Under the pieces are notes generated by a model. The model worked only from the letters and a program-made list of their open reading frames with translations, made no database searches and was not told the origin of the DNA. Shown piece by piece: positions 63,081 to 64,000 of a DNA stretch of 64,000 nt. Positions within the stretch are counted from its first letter, which is position 1; the number at the start of each line of letters is the position of its first letter. This stretch comes from JAPPHA01 sp963662815. GTDB lineage: Bacteria; Pseudomonadota; Alphaproteobacteria; Rhodobacterales; Rhodobacteraceae. A program made the translations under genes and the position numbers. The DNA is taken from the NCBI GenBank assembly GCA_963662815.2, contig CAXXWA010000023.1, positions 25,134-89,133 of the forward strand, read 5' to 3'.

Positions 63081-63652
63081 CGACGCCGTTGCCGAATCGA
63101 TTGGCCCTGTCGCCCTCGGGCCGGCGCCTCCGCATCGCCAGAAGAGGCCATGGCGTCTTCCTTCGCTGCTTGCAGGTACGTCCGTCGTTCGCTGTTTCCG
63201 GCGATATGCGAACACCTGTTTGGTGCCAGAGTTGCGGCAACGCTGTCAATCGATTCCCCGAAGTCCAGGGCGTTCTGCGGATGCCCGATTCGCCAGGAAT
63301 CCCGTCAGCCGGACCCGCGTGCGCCACTTCCGGCTGACCCGTTTTCGCATGCCGGCAACGCATGCCCGTGCCGTGATGCAATTCGGCCGCGAAAGTTCCA
63401 TTTCCCGCTCAACCAAAGCTCTCCGGCCCGCCCGAACAGCATGCATCCAGGACGAGACCGATTGAACACACGCTTTCCCTTGTCACATGGCAGACCCGTT
63501 GGTACTCTTTTTTCGTCATTGGGCCGAACCCGGTCGTCGGCATTGCAACTTCCGGAGTCTTGCCCACGGTTCCGTTGCGTGTTTTGCGGGCGTGTCAGGC
63601 GACGAAACCGTCCCCACGCTCCGCCGTAACGGATTGCAGGAGGACAAGACCC
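63081..63652. other. intergenic region, no gene seen
   Basis: 572 bases. No convincing gene or RNA; the right end contains AGGAGGACAAGACC leading into the DUF4389 gene. The promoters of both flanking genes should lie here. Confidence 0.5.
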
Positions 63653-64000
63653 ATGTCTGACACTGAAACCTATCCGGTCCGGTTGACGATCGACTATCCC
63701 GAGAAACTGGATCGACTCACGACACTGCTCCGCCCGATCATGGTCCTGCCGATATTCGTGATTATCTCGCTGGTTTCCGGGTGGTTTGCCGATTCTGACG
63801 CCGGAATCACAAGTTTGTCCGGCGGCATCTTCGTCGCCACGGCGCTGATGATCGTCTTTCGCCAGAACTATCCCCGATGGTGGTTCGAATTCATACGGGA
63901 ACTCTCCCGATTCACGGGAAGGTTTCTCTCTTACCTTTTTCTCCTGACAGACCGGTACCCGTCGACTGTCGACGAACAGTCGTATCATCTCGAGATCGAC
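63653..64000 (+). CDS. DUF4389-domain membrane protein (cut by window end)
   Basis: The visible 116 codons begin MSDTETYPVRLTIDYPEKLD, with RLTTLLRPIMVLPIFVIISL as first helix, a second near GGIFVATALMIVF, and RQNYPRWWFEFIRELSRFTG, then DRYPSTVDEQSYHLEID. This is the DUF4389 pattern (YPVRL...DYP, helices, then YP..W). Function unknown. GGAGG is about 10 bases before the ATG. The gene continues past the window. Confidence 0.8.
   Translation, partial: MSDTETYPVRLTIDYPEKLDRLTTLLRPIMVLPIFVIISLVSGWFADSDAGITSLSGGIFVATALMIVFRQNYPRWWFEFIRELSRFTGRFLSYLFLLTDRYPSTVDEQSYHLEID

Noticed and set aside
1..64000. CRISPR arrays, rRNA and tRNA genes.
   Set aside because: No regularly spaced direct repeats, no rRNA sequence and no cloverleaf with a recognisable anticodon arm and T-loop were noticed by eye; a tRNA scan was not possible.

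Overview
The window reads as chromosomal DNA of a high-GC alphaproteobacterium. This rests on gene content and gene order: hemY, a mitofilin-like membrane protein and hemD facing tsaD-gpsA; tsaE-amgK-murU-addB-addA-trxA facing accD-folC; secA diverging from ppiC-argJ-mutT; and AddAB, UbiG and glutathione-linked formaldehyde oxidation. I cannot assign an order or genus. Almost every base in the housekeeping parts is coding. Many genes are translationally coupled through ATGA, GTGA or TGATG overlaps.

Layout. 1-1846: minus-strand Fe3+-type ABC transporter (solute-binding protein, then a permease cut by the window edge). 2150-2822: remnants of two insertion sequences (IS630-like and ISAzo13-like). 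2879-4427: a two-gene unit of an Asp-box (BNR) repeat protein and an unrecognised protein. 4953-6077: an XRE/ImmA-type regulator with an altered zinc motif. 6565-13235: a compact operon of S-(hydroxymethyl)glutathione dehydrogenase, an iodotyrosine-deiodinase-like flavoprotein, S-formylglutathione hydrolase, a soluble transhydrogenase, a HAD hydrolase, an ornithine-cyclodeaminase-family protein and a PhyH dioxygenase. SelO and a ureohydrolase follow. 15.8-24.7 kb: an accessory block, visibly more AT-rich at its left end, with an RloA/RloB defence-type pair (rloB carrying two indels), an arylsulfatase diverging from a NitT/TauT-type ABC transporter, and a chimeric transposase relic.

24.8-36 kb: a Gfo/Idh/MocA oxidoreductase, haem genes (hemY, hemD), tsaD, gpsA, an EVE protein, an HD hydrolase, an SCO copper chaperone, then tsaE and the cell-wall recycling pair amgK-murU. 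36-46 kb: addB, addA, trxA, folC, accD and a CPBP protease. 46-55 kb: fadH-like reductase, proline iminopeptidase, ubiG, a MarR regulator with a striking double palindrome upstream, an NDUFAF5-like methyltransferase, hemH, mutT, argJ and ppiC. 55-64 kb: secA, rutE-like reductase, an SMP-30 lactonase and an SDR (probable sugar-acid pair), a D-cysteine-desulfhydrase-like enzyme, a phosphopantetheinyl transferase and the start of a DUF4389 membrane protein.

Most interesting points: the 6.6-13.2 kb operon looks like an undescribed catabolic route that couples a possible dehalogenase and an oxygenase to formaldehyde disposal. The MarR promoter carries two GTTCGAAC palindromes 21 bp apart. The accessory block holds a frameshifted rloB. 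Several enzymes lack a residue normally needed for catalysis (ImmA HEXXH to HEXXR, SDR YxxxK to YxxxN, a methyltransferase with no glycine-rich loop). All calls come from reading translations by eye; no database search was possible.
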